The position numbers and the translations under genes are program-made. From the NCBI GenBank assembly GCA_033182465.1, contig CP137320.1, forward strand, positions 2,108,001 through 2,172,000: 64,000 bases of DNA, in the 5' to 3' direction. Of this stretch, positions 1 to 11,586 are shown in pieces. Each line of letters opens with the position of its first letter. Position 1 is the first letter of the stretch. Source of the stretch: Sanghuangporus weigelae (lineage: Eukaryota > Basidiomycota > Agaricomycetes > Hymenochaetales > Hymenochaetaceae). The notes beneath the pieces were generated by a model, which saw only the letters and a program-made list of their open reading frames with translations, did no database searches and had not been told where the DNA came from.

Positions 1-1
1 C

Positions 2-153
2 TTACAGTATCTTTCGCTTCATGGTAGAAAATCGATGAGTAAGTCTACTTGCCTGGCTGCCCTTCCTGGGCCTCATCCCGAAAGCTGATTGTACGTTTCT
101 TCGCAGCGTCACAGTTGTTGTTGGTCTCATCGAGGAGACGGCGTGACTCTTAA
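2..153 (+). CDS. 3' end of an unidentified gene (partial)
   Basis: A good fungal intron sits at 39-106 (donor GTAAGT, acceptor TTCGCAG, 68 nt). Joining its flanks gives a short open tail that ends in an Arg-rich stretch (SSRRRRDS) before the stop at 151-153. The rest of the gene lies left of the window, so no function can be given. The case rests on the splice signals only; the strand and frame could be wrong. Confidence 0.3.
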
Positions 154-542
154 TTTCTCCGGTCTTTATTTTAATTTATTCACTTTACCAACTACGCGGA
201 ATCTTCAATTGCTTCAAACTGTTGACGTTACTATTACGCAAGCCATCGACTAGATCACTCGAAATGTGTACTCAACTGATTTCTTTAATGTAGACGATAA
301 CTAATTCCCTTCGTCGGATCTTGAGGAGAAAGTCGCAGGACCGGGAGGTGTGAATGACGCCTCTTGCAAGGTTTCGGCGAACTAGTACTGCCATCTTTTT
401 CGCTTTCCGTTATTCTATCTATGTCAAACTTTTCTGCTAACTGTTTAAACGAGAGTCCAGCGACAGCATGCTCCTAATAATACACATAAAATTACACGGT
501 TTCCTTACTCTTTGCTTTTGTGTCCGTCAGCACAGTCCTATT
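154..542. other. Intergenic, no gene seen
   Basis: This stretch lies between the putative plus-strand gene tail and the 3' end of the minus-strand kinase. I see only short AT-rich frames and no family match, so it is probably the paired 3' flanks of two convergent genes. Confidence 0.5.
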
Positions 543-2782
543 CTACAGATCATTGTCCTCAAAGATGATGCCCATTCGCTGCCGCTCTCTGAAGAAGTGC
601 CCCACCATCTCTTTGACTTGTGTCACCGAGGGACGACTTTTTGGGTCGTCTCGCCAGCATGTTTGAAGGAATGTCCACATTTCTGGCGAGATACCAGGAT
701 ATGCTGCGCGAAGGGGTTTTAGGCCACGTAAAATCTCATGCAAGACTTGCACGTCCTTAGTCCTATAGTAGTATGGAAGTTTGCCACTGATAACCTATAT
801 AGACGATGATCCAAGTCAAATGGGACACAAACACAAAGGGGATTTACAACCCATAGACCGACCTCAAGTATCGTGCTTCCGAACGACCAGATGTCCGAGT
901 ACGTTGAAAGCTGTACCGGGCTGTGAATCTCGTCACCTTTTGCTTCGCAATAGCCTCCGAAGAGCTCGAAGGCCATCCATCTAACAGAACCGGCAAAAGT
1001 TGACGCTGTGAGTTCTGTGCCCGTAGTCTCCTCAATGAGAGTCGATATGCCGAAATCCGTAAGCAAGGCGTGTCCAGAGTCAGATACCAAGATGTTGGAC
1101 TAGACGAAATAATTCAAAGATGAGTATACCTATGAGATTTCACGTCGAAGCGCGTACAGCCTTGATGTCTCCGTGGATTATCGGAGGAGAGAAGCAGTGC
1201 ACTGAAATGCATATCAATAAATAACATTACCCAAAGGCATGTAGGTACACTCACGGTACTCGAGACCAGAGACAACTTCATACAGCTATATATAATGCAA
1301 AGCCAGGCCATCAATACCGTTATGAAATGAGTTATCGAGGGAAAGTAAGCTTACAAGCTTTAGTCTTCGTGCAAGCGTCCTCTTGACATCTTGACCATCG
1401 AAGAATTTGGACGCATTTCCGTTCTGCATCCATGGAGAAATCATTGACGGATATCTCCCCATCTCAAGCACAACTCCATATAAAGGGATGATGTGTACAT
1501 GCCGAAGCTTTTTCCAGATGTTGAGCTCTTGGTTGAGACGCTTTGGATGCGGTATGGGCTTTGAAATTAGAATTAAAATTATTAATTTATTTCTCTTACC
1601 TTGCGTACTTTCGCTTCCGTCTTATCATTACAACAAAACGAACGAATGACTTTGATTGCAACCTGAACTGATGTTCATTCAGGTGTCAAATAAAGAAGCT
1701 TCTTGCTTACCGTTTCACTACGGCCATTATCGTCCCAAATACCTCTCCAGACATCCGAGAAGCCTCCCATGGCAATGGCATGGTCACCAAGCTTGCTTAT
1801 TTGCCCGGTGAGATCTGCAATGCCCAGGTCGAGTTCCCTGGGTATTGGATATGCAGAAACGGAGAGGTGTACACGACCAAGCTCAAAGACAAGTTCAGGG
1901 TCGATAGGAGAGGACGGACGTTCAGGCTGATCCTCGTCCATTTCCTCTATGACACCAAGTTTCTCCTCCTCGTCAATCTTGAACTCGCTCAATTCCGGCC
2001 AGTCTTCCTCATCTAGGTCGTAGGCTGTCGAAGCTGACCAGGACGAAAATCTTCGAGTACGAACACTCGTCGTGTACAACGTCGGTCCGGAAAGAGCGGA
2101 GTCTCGACGAGGACACTTTTCATGTTGCGGCGACGGTGGTGAATGGGGAGCTGGGAAACTCTCATTGACCTGAGCGCCTATGGCTACTACAATGAAAATA
2201 TGTCAATTTCCGGATTGGATTAGACTTACAACTCTCATTCGGCGCGTTTTCTCCGATGATTACAACTGGCTTTAGACAGGCTTCGATTTCGCCGGTCCAC
2301 AGTTTCAACTCCTGTTCACTTTTGAAGCATATATGCACTGTTCTCGAGTTGCAGGTAATTCTCAGGCAATTAGCTTTCAGCGTATCCGGGAAGTAGGATT
2401 TAATATCATGGTACGGAATGGAAGCACTTGGTTTTGAGAGCGCGGAGGTCTAGAAAGCCCAATTAAATTGATACCGAGACTGCGAGATGCACGACTTGGA
2501 GGAACATACAGAGTCTTTGAAGAAAAGGAGCTCATCCTCGGTCAAGCAAACCCAAAGTCGCGTGAATCGGAATAGACTGATTCCGGTGTCCAGTCCCTTC
2601 ACCAGAGCTCTACTTGACCGAAAGATCTCCCTACGGCACTCTGGACCCGATAACCTCATATCGAGCACGCGAGTGAAACAGCAACGTGCTGAGAGAATGA
2701 GGTTGAGTGGGAGGGATAAAGAGAGGCGACTCAGTGAGAATTCAGTACTCTTAGTAGAGAAACGAAGGGGTGAATTGAGCAC
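543..2782 (-). CDS. PH-domain TKL-type protein kinase
   Basis: Predicted Ser/Thr or dual-specificity kinase of the TKL-like group expanded in mushrooms, with a lipid- or protein-binding PH domain in front. The PH domain starts in exon 1 (2782-2510, strand RFTRLWVCLTEDELLFFKDS) and ends in exon 2 (2449-2230), whose last helix EQELKLWTGEIEACL has the usual Trp. After a linker, exon 3 (about 2186-1711) carries the glycine loop GGFSDVWRGIW. The next exon starts VAIKVI with the catalytic Lys. Later exons give a helix-C Glu (LNQELNIWKKLRHVHIIPLYG), the catalytic loop HGDIKASNIL, DFG in LLTDFGISTL, SVRWMAFELF and the C-lobe end CWRDDPKSRPSVTQV. HGDIK instead of HRDLK is common in this group. All key catalytic residues are present, so it should be active. 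The substrate is unknown. Confidence 0.85.
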
Positions 2783-3146
2783 CGGAGCAGAGTGCGGTGC
2801 GATCGCCTGGCATTATTACAGTATACCACGTCTTCTGCACAGGTTCCCATCAGGAGAGTGATGTAGGACTGAATTAAATAAGGAATTGGGGGATGAGAAA
2901 AGGAACCGTGATCGAAGAAGGTCAAGTCCGAGAACAGATAAGCACCGGATTCAAAACTCAATTTCCGGGCAATGTTCCTACTTTGTTGAGTGTCGCTTGT
3001 AATATCCGCATCTTTCCGATCAGATTCTACCTAGACAATTCGAGATACAATACAAATTTTCTCATCCTGAAACTAATGATAAGAGGATTGAAGGAGTTTC
3101 GTGAACTCGTGAACGGCAAAAAACACTAGTACTCACTACTTATATG
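2783..3146 (-). promoter_or_regulatory. Upstream region of the PH-kinase gene
   Basis: This 364-nt gap separates the kinase start from the stop of the DPP III gene, which lies on the same strand. It should hold the DPP III 3' end and the kinase promoter. I found no clear TATA box or factor site. Confidence 0.35.
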
Positions 3147-6100
3147 TTACAGTTTTCTCTCGATGAAACTTTCTATGGCTCCCTCCGGAGTAAGCGGATA
3201 CTCCTTCAGCACAATCTCGTCATCGACGACGAAGGTGTTCGGCTGAGATCCCACCGGTCAGCAAATAGGAAGCCGTGAACAGTCAAAGAACAAGTTGGAC
3301 AAACCTGTACAAATGCTTTACGGGGCTATGTTCAATTGAAAAGTCAGTCACAGCAAATCGAGGATCTTGCAGAGACAGGAACTAACCTGCTTCCTCTTCA
3401 GCACTAGATCGCGGAGTTCACCATCCCAACCCGGTAAAGGCGTCGTGAGCTCAGTGTAAAATGCACGGGCCCCGACTCCGTCTGCTGTGCTCTTGCGAAC
3501 TTGCAAATCGACGAGAAGTTTTCCGGAGGCAGCACGTCCTTCTGCACATACCTTTGCGCGGTCGACACGGATGTACGCATTCTCCAGTCCACCTGCCTCG
3601 TTTCGAATCTCTTCTACCCTTGCGATTCCCGAGCGCACCAGATGTTGAGTTATACCCATACTGCAGTTCAAAATCCTCATCAGATCGTCATATTAGCATT
3701 GAGACTGATTCTCACCGGGCTTGCATATGCGCCTGTCCGTGCTTCTTTGTTCTCGGGTCATAGAACTCAAGCGCTCGGAGACCCATTCTCGCCATCAACA
3801 AGAAAGTGATGTATATGATGCTTTCTTGATCTTCTTTATTCGTGTACTGGATGGGAAAAGAATGAGGCGGTCGGAGAATACGTAAATTGAGAGAATGCTA
3901 ACACTGAAGAGACGCAGAATTTCCTCATTGCTTGCCACTAATCGAAATGGCGGTGAGATCATCAACTTGAAGTTGTAAATTAGTCACGCACAGTAAAGCG
4001 CGGCAGTCTCGGCACGGCATTCCTCCATCGACGACGATACCTCACCGAGCACGGAGTCTGGAGTCTGGCCCGGCTTATACCACGACGTACTGTGCATAGC
4101 TGCGTCAACACCTCAATAACTCAAGAAATCTACATTTACACGGACATTGGCTTTCCCGTCAAAGGGTTGATGATCTGTCCAAGTCGTGAGAAACGCTGAG
4201 GTTCTATCGCAATTTCAAAGTGGCAGAGCTTACTTTGGCGGGATCGAAGTTCTTCTTGCCGTCGGCCGATTCCTGGAATAGCTTGCCCGAGCCGTGCCCC
4301 AGAAGCTCATGATTGGCGACTTGGACTTCGAAAGCGCGAGTATCCCAAGCATTGTACAGTTCAGCATCATCAGGATGGATGAAAGTGAGCTCCTCATCTG
4401 GCAAAGGGAGGTTGTGATGTCAACTGAATATATTCTAAGACGAGCAATTAGGCGTACTTGGTGATTTTGCGGCGAGGATGTTCTATCATTTCTGTATGTT
4501 AACCGTGACAGTATGTATCGTCAAAACTTCTTACCGCTAATGATACATTCTTGAAACCAAGAGATTCCCTTATTTCGTAGTAATTCTAAAAGACGTGTTA
4601 AGACCGTCTTAGGCATCTTAACAATTGGCCACGAACCGGAATCTATGTAAAAGGGAGAATGTAAGTACGCATCTGCAAGAATAATGGACTACAACGTACG
4701 TTGATTCCAGCAGGAATGCCTGTTTAAAATGAGAATGCTTCAGTGCTTCTCCTCTGTAATTCGAGCAATACAATATCATGCCTCCTGTTGCAAAATTGAC
4801 CACCTCAAGAGCTGTAAAATCAGGCTTTCTGAATACGTCAACCTCAAAGTCGGGACCCCATGGCAAAGTCTTGATGAGCTCCGGAGCTCGGTCAACGAGC
4901 TTCTCGTATTTTGCACTCATTTGCTTATTAACGATAGCAGTGAAGCCTTCCCATTCTGCGCGCGCTCCGTAAGGGTCGACATATGTTTCGACGAAGCCGA
5001 TGTACGACTCAACGACGGGACCAACGTCTTTAACCCATGAGCGGGAGGCTGCTTTGTGGGCTTCGATGGATCCGGTCTTGAATCTTGAGAGAAGGGTCAG
5101 TCTTAAACAAGGGTTCAGCATTGTTCCTAGGCCCACGATTCTATGTAGCCATCGAGCATCTCCTCTTGATGCTTGTTTGCAGCATATTTCTTCGCCTTGA
5201 ATGAAGACGGTAAGGATTGTCGCAAGACATTTGCAATGTTAATTCTTACCTCCTTGAGATTATCGACGGATTTCTGTAGAGCCGTTGCGAAGTCTCCATA
5301 ACGCACTTCGAGCGAAAACTCCAAGTTGTTGGCTTTGACCGCATGGGATTGACTATCGACGGATGCTACATGCAATATAAACTTGTTTGGATTCACTTTC
5401 TCGACTCTAACGGCGTATTCAACATGCAACAGATCTGCCTTAGCGATGAAAAAAGGTATTTACCGTGTATTCAAGACGTCGATGCCTTCCTTCTCGGCAG
5501 CAGCTTGAATCGCAAGTACTTCCTCATTTGTGATTGGCTCTCCAAGATAATAATTGGAGACGTGACCATCGGCACGTTTTCCAATCGTTAAACTAGATTC
5601 TGGCTCCGTTGCATAAATGTATTCTTTCAACTGTCAAATAGTAGCTTAGGCAGAGTTTGATGGAGTTTGTGAGTGAACGAACCGTCTCCCATAGAGGACC
5701 AGCTTCATTCGCGTTCGAAGAATTCTTCACAACATTCCCAAATTTATCCTCAGAAATACGCGGGATGATCTTGGTGAATCCGAAGGACCGATAGTTCAGA
5801 AGATTGCTCAAGACCTATAAATGGTAAATAGATGCACAAAATTTACCACCGTGAAGTGACTTACTTGAGATGAGTATTGTAGCACATTCCTCCAGTCTTC
5901 ATCGTTGAGACCCGACTTTGTCTTGAGATTATCAAGATTTGCCAGCTTTCCGTTGTCGCTGAACGTCAGGATGAGTAGATCGTAGAGTGATGCGGATTGA
6001 GGCGTCCATTGACCCTGAATAATGCGAGCACCGGCCCAGCTCGCTTGAGAGATGAAATGGGCATACTTTCTCTCCTTTGAACTGTCAAGTTGTGAGCGTT

Positions 6101-6378
6101 TGGTTGATTACCATCGATCAAGCCTCTACCGACCTGAGTTGCTCGAAAGCCTTGGCCACATCGAGGCTACAGAACGGTGTATGCCGGTCAGCGTAGAAGC
6201 GTTCAACGTGAGCAGCTATAGGCATGGTCTTGCGAGAAGGCTTTGGGATGACTGAGGTGGAGTACAAGTACGATGGGAAACAGAACTGTTTGAATCTATT
6301 GCAATCAAAATCAACTAGTATCTGGCATCTAGTAGCACGCCTTGGAGCGACTTGAACGCGTAGCCTCACCGCGAGCAT
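3147..6378 (-). CDS. DPP3: Dipeptidyl peptidase III (M49)
   Basis: Zinc metallopeptidase that removes dipeptides from the N-terminus of short peptides; the family is mainly cytosolic. The M49 zinc motif HELLGH is seen at about 4290-4310 (VANHELLGHGSGKLFQ), and the second motif EECRAE at about 4005-4025 (EECRAETAALY). Other family blocks are FYADRHTPFCSLDVAKAFEQL, the first-intron join FKGEKYAHFISQASWAGARI, and FATGGMILYCSN. The last exon encodes FVVDDEIVLKEYPLTPEGA and stops at 3147-3149. Many short introns interrupt it. The usual family start matches the Met at 6225 (MPIAAHVERFYAD). An in-frame Met 51 codons upstream at 6378 adds an Arg-rich, acid-poor leader that could send a second isoform to mitochondria. 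The start shares a 173-bp divergent spacer with the YME1-type gene. Confidence 0.92.
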
Positions 6379-6551
6379 GTGACGGGGAGTGATAGACGGT
6401 TGCCTAGTTGAGTAATCCTCCAGAGAATTTCGTGTTTATTTATCGGCTAATCCCGGCTTGACTTCGGCAACCCGACGCAAGCCTCGTAACTTTCTTTTTA
6501 CTGTACTTACCTCATTGCCCGACCAGCGTCCTCAGCAGTCGCTTTGCGCTC

Positions 6552-9500
6552 ATGCTGGGCCTCGGTCTGCGTCTTGCTCGCCCATTGGCATCTCCCCGTC
6601 CTCTCCTTGTCGTTGCCCGTTGTTTCACCCCATCACGTTCTCTCCTCCACGTTGCAGCAGCATCTGCTTGTTCTTCATCACTTAGAGCCTCTAGAATCCT
6701 TCCACTTGTCTGCTATCCAAGGACTTTTCACATTCGATATGCTTCAACTTCATCTTCTGGTCAATTCCCGTCCGTTCATTCAATCGCTACGGTATCAAAG
6801 GCGGAAGCAGATGCTGATGCGGATCCTGACAATGTGGATGCTCAAGTTCGGCTGTTTCGTTTACTGATCGAGTCAGAAAGGTCAGCGGGTTGGAGGGTGC
6901 TTTTGAGTCGCTGGGAGCGCATGTGTGAATTCGTGAGCCGCAGGTTATCCGTTCGCTTGATCTTGATGCTGACGCACGGTATCAGAATCCCGAATCACCC
7001 CTCCTTCACTCTGATGAAGCATTCCAATACTATCTTATGGCTCTTGTCAAATCCGGTCATAACGCAAGCGTAACTCCCGCTGTGCAGAGAAGAGAGCAAC
7101 TGATCCGTGCCCATCCTTTACCTTCGGCAATTGAAATGAATGACTTGGCGACGGCCAACTCGGGACAAGTACAAGCTCGACCTGTTGGTGAAACTGAATC
7201 TGTAGCGTCTTCTTCAGGTTCTACCCAAGAGTTTTCGTCTCGAAGTCAGGAAATTGCAAAAATGGTTCTCTCATCGGAAGCAAAGATACTCTCAACGCCT
7301 CGCTTGAATACAACCACCTCGAATACCGGGACATCACTAACGCTCAAAACAGCCACACTCAGCCCAGGAAGTGGAGGCGGAGGTCCCGAGTCTCCTATCT
7401 ACGTTACCATTGCGGAGCGTATGTTTGGCCGATTCTTATTGCTTGCTATCTTATTGATGTAATTCTTAGCGCGCGGGGAATTCTGGAAGAAAATTATAAG
7501 GACCCTTGCATTCGTTGGAATGGGCGGGTTCCGTAAGTCATATCAACTGTATCCTTTCTTCTATAGATTCACTGAATTCACACAGTCATCCTCGTCGTCT
7601 TATCCTTGTTCTTGGAGAATACGAATCTTCTGAAGACTGGTCCTCGAGCGGCGGAGTTTGAACCCATGAAAGGAAATATCGTCAAATTTAGCGATATCCA
7701 CGGTGTAGATGAGGCGAAAGAAGAACTCAAGGACGTGGTAGACTTCCTCAAGGATCCTGCTGCTTTTTCGACACTTGGTGGAAAACTTCCGAAAGGCGTT
7801 CTGCTGACCGGAGCTCCAGGAACAGGGAAAACAATGCTGGCCAGAGCGGTTGCAGGAGAGGCGGGTGTAGTGCGTTTAACATGAGTATTATCGAAACCTT
7901 AGCCTAGACTAACATATGATCATTGTAGCCATTCTTGTTTGCTAGCGGCTCCGAGTTCGAGGAAATATTCGTAGGTGTTGGTGCGAAGCGTATCCGTGAG
8001 CTTTTTGCAGCAGCGCGGAAGAAGCAACCTGCTATCATCTTCATCGATGAATTGGATGCCATAGGCGGCAAGCGTGGAAATCGTGAACAACAGCATCTCA
8101 GACAGGCAAGTATTCCTACACTCGTAAATTAATTATGCATTACTGAACGCATTAAACAGACGCTTAATCAACTTCTGGTAGAGATGGATGGCTTCGTACA
8201 ATCTGAAGGCGTCATTATCATTGCAGCCACCAATTTCCCAGAGTCATTAGATCCGTATGCGATCCTTCTTTTCGCAGCGCCATGCTGTTCAACTAATAAC
8301 ACCCTTTTCAGAGCCCTTATTCGCCCTGGTCGTTTCGACAGGACTGTTGGTATGCATCCTAAGATTCCTAATCTGCAAATTCTGCGTCCTAACTCATCTC
8401 CAGCTGTGCCCTTGCCTGATGTACGAGGGCGCGTACAGATCCTCCAACATTTCATGAAAGATGTTGTTACTGGCAGAGGTATATCGATTCCTCGTAAAAA
8501 AACTTCTACGCGCGTTGTCTGATATGCACTTTCCAGATGTGGATCCCATGATTCTTGCTCGAGGCACTGCGGGATTCTCCGGAGCGGAATTACAGAATCT
8601 GGTCAAGTAGGAATACTATATTGTCTTTCCGGATATCAAAGTTTAACCGAAGTACATCTGTAGCCAAGCAGCTGTACAGGCTTCCAAGGAAGGTGCAAAA
8701 CAAGTCACCTTGAAGCACTTTGAATGGGCAAAGGTGGATACTACCGGGAATCAATATTTATGATTTCGTCATTCATGAAATTTATCGCAGGACCGTATAC
8801 TTATGGGAGCGGAGAGGAAGACCCACTACATAGATCCAAAGGACAAATTATGTACTGCATACCATGAAGTATGTCGATGTATGTCTGGCGAGAATTCTGC
8901 ATTGACTAGCTCATTTCCCTGTCGTAGGGAGGCCACACTTTAGTCGCGCTCTATACGGAGGGAGCCATGCCCTTGCACAAGGTTACGTGTGTAACGAGAG
9001 GCCATGCCTTGGGTCTGGTGAGCCTCACGATTACATGTTGGATTCCGCTGTAACACTAACATCTCTTGTCAGACTCAATTACTACCTGAAGACGACAAGG
9101 TGTCAATGACGTTGAAGGAATATCGAGCGGATATCGATGTCAAAATGGGCGGCAGGGTTGCAGAGGAGCTGAGTGCGTCGCTTTTGATATCATGTTTCCA
9201 TACGTACACATTCTCAGTCGTGTCTGTCAGTCTATGGCCCAGAAAATGTTTCAAGTGGCGCATCAAGTGATATTCGAAGTGCAACGAGGACTGCGTCCGC
9301 GATGGTTCGGGTGCGTTTGTTCTGTGCCTATCTCTTAGACAGAGTTCTAAGTTCACTTTACATACAGCAATTTGGGTTCTCTGACAAAATTGGACCTGTT
9401 TTTCATCACGAGAATGACAACACCATCAGTCCACAGAAACGAGAAGCGATTGAATCCGAGGTTCAGAGGTTCGTGTCTTTTTCTCTGGGTACCTCTGGTC

Positions 9501-9830
9501 TGTGATTTGACGCATGAAACAGGCTAATCATTGAAGGACAAGAACGCGCGCGTAAACTGCTCAAGGAAAAAGAGGAGGAATTACATAGAGTAAGCGATTT
9601 ACCGCCTATACCTAACCACGCTGATCTGACATGAATGACGAAAGCTTGCGCACGCTCTTGTCGAACACGAGACGCTCGATCTATCGGAGGTGAAAAAGAT
9701 TATCAAGGGCGAGCCCATAGGGCCTGTAGAAGAAAAGCTGATGGATGTAATCAGACAAGAACAAGAACCAGCCTCTACGGCGCCCATGCCAGAACCTGCT
9801 GCACCTCAGGTTGTTGCAACTGTAGTATAG
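6552..9830 (+). CDS. YME1: Mitochondrial i-AAA protease (YME1/FtsH family)
   Basis: ATP-dependent zinc protease of the inner mitochondrial membrane, with its active side facing the intermembrane space, doing protein quality control. The N-terminus is an Arg/Ser/Ala-rich presequence ([18 protein letters not shown]). A membrane segment follows at about 7565-7620 ([12 protein letters not shown]). The AAA module has Walker A GAPGTGKT (about 7810), Walker [17 protein letters not shown] (8030-8080) and second-region block RPGRFDRTV after an intron. The M41 protease part has the zinc motif HEGGH ([20 protein letters not shown], split by an intron near 8870-8930) and the downstream helix [21 protein letters not shown]. 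The C-terminus is a charged coiled coil ending QVVATVV. Gly at the third HExGH position differs from the Ala usual in bacterial FtsH; that position also varies in animal YME1L. About a dozen short introns. Confidence 0.93.
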
Positions 9831-10244
9831 ATATCTCATCACCGTCATTCACAATTATTGTGTCGTCCGTTATCGCGCCTTGTTTTCGATGTCGTCTCTC
9901 ATTGTCAGGGCTAATCTTTGGATTTTAAGTGGCTGCTCACTATCCCCATTGTTAACTTACAACCTCATTACACTTTACATGTAATAATAAAATAAACATG
10001 CTTGAGCAAAATGTGCTACGTAATTTCATCAGGCGGCGTGCCTTCAGCCGTTCGATGATGATCATGGATGGACCGGAACTAGCTCTTTACCGCCATGATT
10101 CAACCAACAAATGCACGTTGTCCGCCACCATCTCCGCCTTTAAAACGCACAACTTGACTACATCGAGGTCCAGAGCGATAATCGTCCTCCCCTCTGTATC
10201 CGCCGCTACAAGATCGTTTACCTTCAACATCAGTTACTTGGAAC
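9831..10244 (+). other. Spacer between the YME1-type and LOG genes
   Basis: This gap holds the 3' flank of the protease gene, with AT-rich sequence near 9970-9995 that could serve polyadenylation, and the promoter of the next gene. No gene was recognised. Confidence 0.4.
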
Positions 10245-11376
10245 ATGTCACCTGCATACAGCATCAATGATGCTCCCCAAACCCAAGGTGTCGCCGTATA
10301 CTGCGGATCATCCATAGGAAAACAGAAGGCATTTGAGAAGGCAGCGGTTTGTACGTAGCTTCTAATGCACTGGTAAAGGCAGGTCACTGAAACGCCTCTA
10401 TATATTAAGCTGTCGGGGCTGCCATCGCGCGCAGCGGGCGGCCCTTGGTTTATGGTGGAGGCTCAAGAGGAATCATGGGTATCGTGTCTGGTGTGCATCA
10501 TTTGCCCTTACTATGAGCCTTTCTTTTTCCAAACTTATAGTGATTAATGGTAGGCACTGCCTTGGAGCACGGCGGAGAGGTTGTTGGCGTCATGCCATAC
10601 GCCATGTATGCCGCAGGAGGAGAAAGGTGAGCATCTAACCTGTCAGCGCTAACTTAGAGGTGCCTTGCTGAAGTCCCGGGAACGACATAGAGAAAAGACG
10701 TCAAATGAGATAGACAATAGCGTGGATATCAAAGTAGACACGCATGCCAAGGAGAAAGTGAGTTGGTTGGATCAGTCTCTTCATTTTTGTTGCTCATTGT
10801 TCGTTCTCATCTCTGACGAACAATCCTACTCAGATCACTACGGTACGATAGAGCTTTTGTGTGACTCGGTGATTCATATTCCTGACAAAGATGCTTAGGT
10901 CGTCGTGAACTCGATGCACGAGCGGAAGGTCGAGATGGCCAGGCGGGCTAGTGCATTCATCGGGCTGCCAGGAGGGTTTGGTACTTACGAGGAGATTTTT
11001 GAGGTGACTACTTGGACGCAGCTCGGAATACATGACAAACGTGCGTACATCATTCCGCTATGTGCGCTTGCTTATTTCTTACACTCGTTTACCTGCAGCC
11101 GTCGTGCTATTGAATGTACTCTCGTTCTTCTCGCCGATCAAGGATCTGATTCGCAATGGAGTTAGAGAAGGGTTCATACAAGCAGCCAACGAGAATTTGA
11201 TCATTTTCATCGATGGTCCACCAGACCTATCTCGTCATGAGACGTTTGACTGGGGAGAGGCGGCTTTGAAAACCTTGGATTCGTGGACCAACAATTCCGT
11301 GGTATACGCATACGATTGGACCAAGACATCAGTGGATGGTAGTGAGGGGCCACGAGACAGGCTGGAATCTTCTTGA
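10245..11376 (+). CDS. LOG-family phosphoribohydrolase (cytokinin-activating type)
   Basis: Family members cut nucleoside 5'-monophosphates; LOG enzymes release active cytokinin bases, and others are annotated as lysine decarboxylase-like. Start chosen at 10245 because [23 protein letters not shown] leads straight into the Rossmann start. Next come [12 protein letters not shown] (about 10446-10487), the segment [14 protein letters not shown], and the hallmark catalytic block [24 protein letters not shown] (about 10922-10995) with the PGGxGTxxE motif. The stop is TGA at 11374-11376. At least six short introns are needed, with donors such as GTACGT near 10351. An insert between the VIGV-like strand and the PGG block is rich in charged residues ([17 protein letters not shown]). 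The family is firm; whether the real substrate in this fungus is a cytokinin nucleotide is not known from sequence. Confidence 0.88.
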
Positions 11377-11511
11377 CTCTGTAGTGTTCCGCATAGACTA
11401 GCGAGGCCCAGATTGACAAACACTTTGTAAATCCATTGCTTTACTAGATCTAAGCGTATAGCACCGTGTGTGAATGTTTCCGTGGCGTAGAGTTTCTGTT
11501 TGCGTTTGTGT

Positions 11512-11517
11512 ACGCGT
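11512..11517 (+). promoter_or_regulatory. ACGCGT (MCB-like) box upstream of RAD1
   Basis: An ACGCGTTA element lies 75 bp before the RAD1 start codon. In ascomycete yeasts ACGCGT is the MBF site that drives G1/S genes, including DNA replication and repair genes. Function here is inferred from that parallel. Confidence 0.35.
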
Positions 11518-11586
11518 TACTTATGTAATGAACGCGGTGATTAGTAGCGCGTGTACCGAGGTGGTTGGTTGTTAACAAAAACTACC

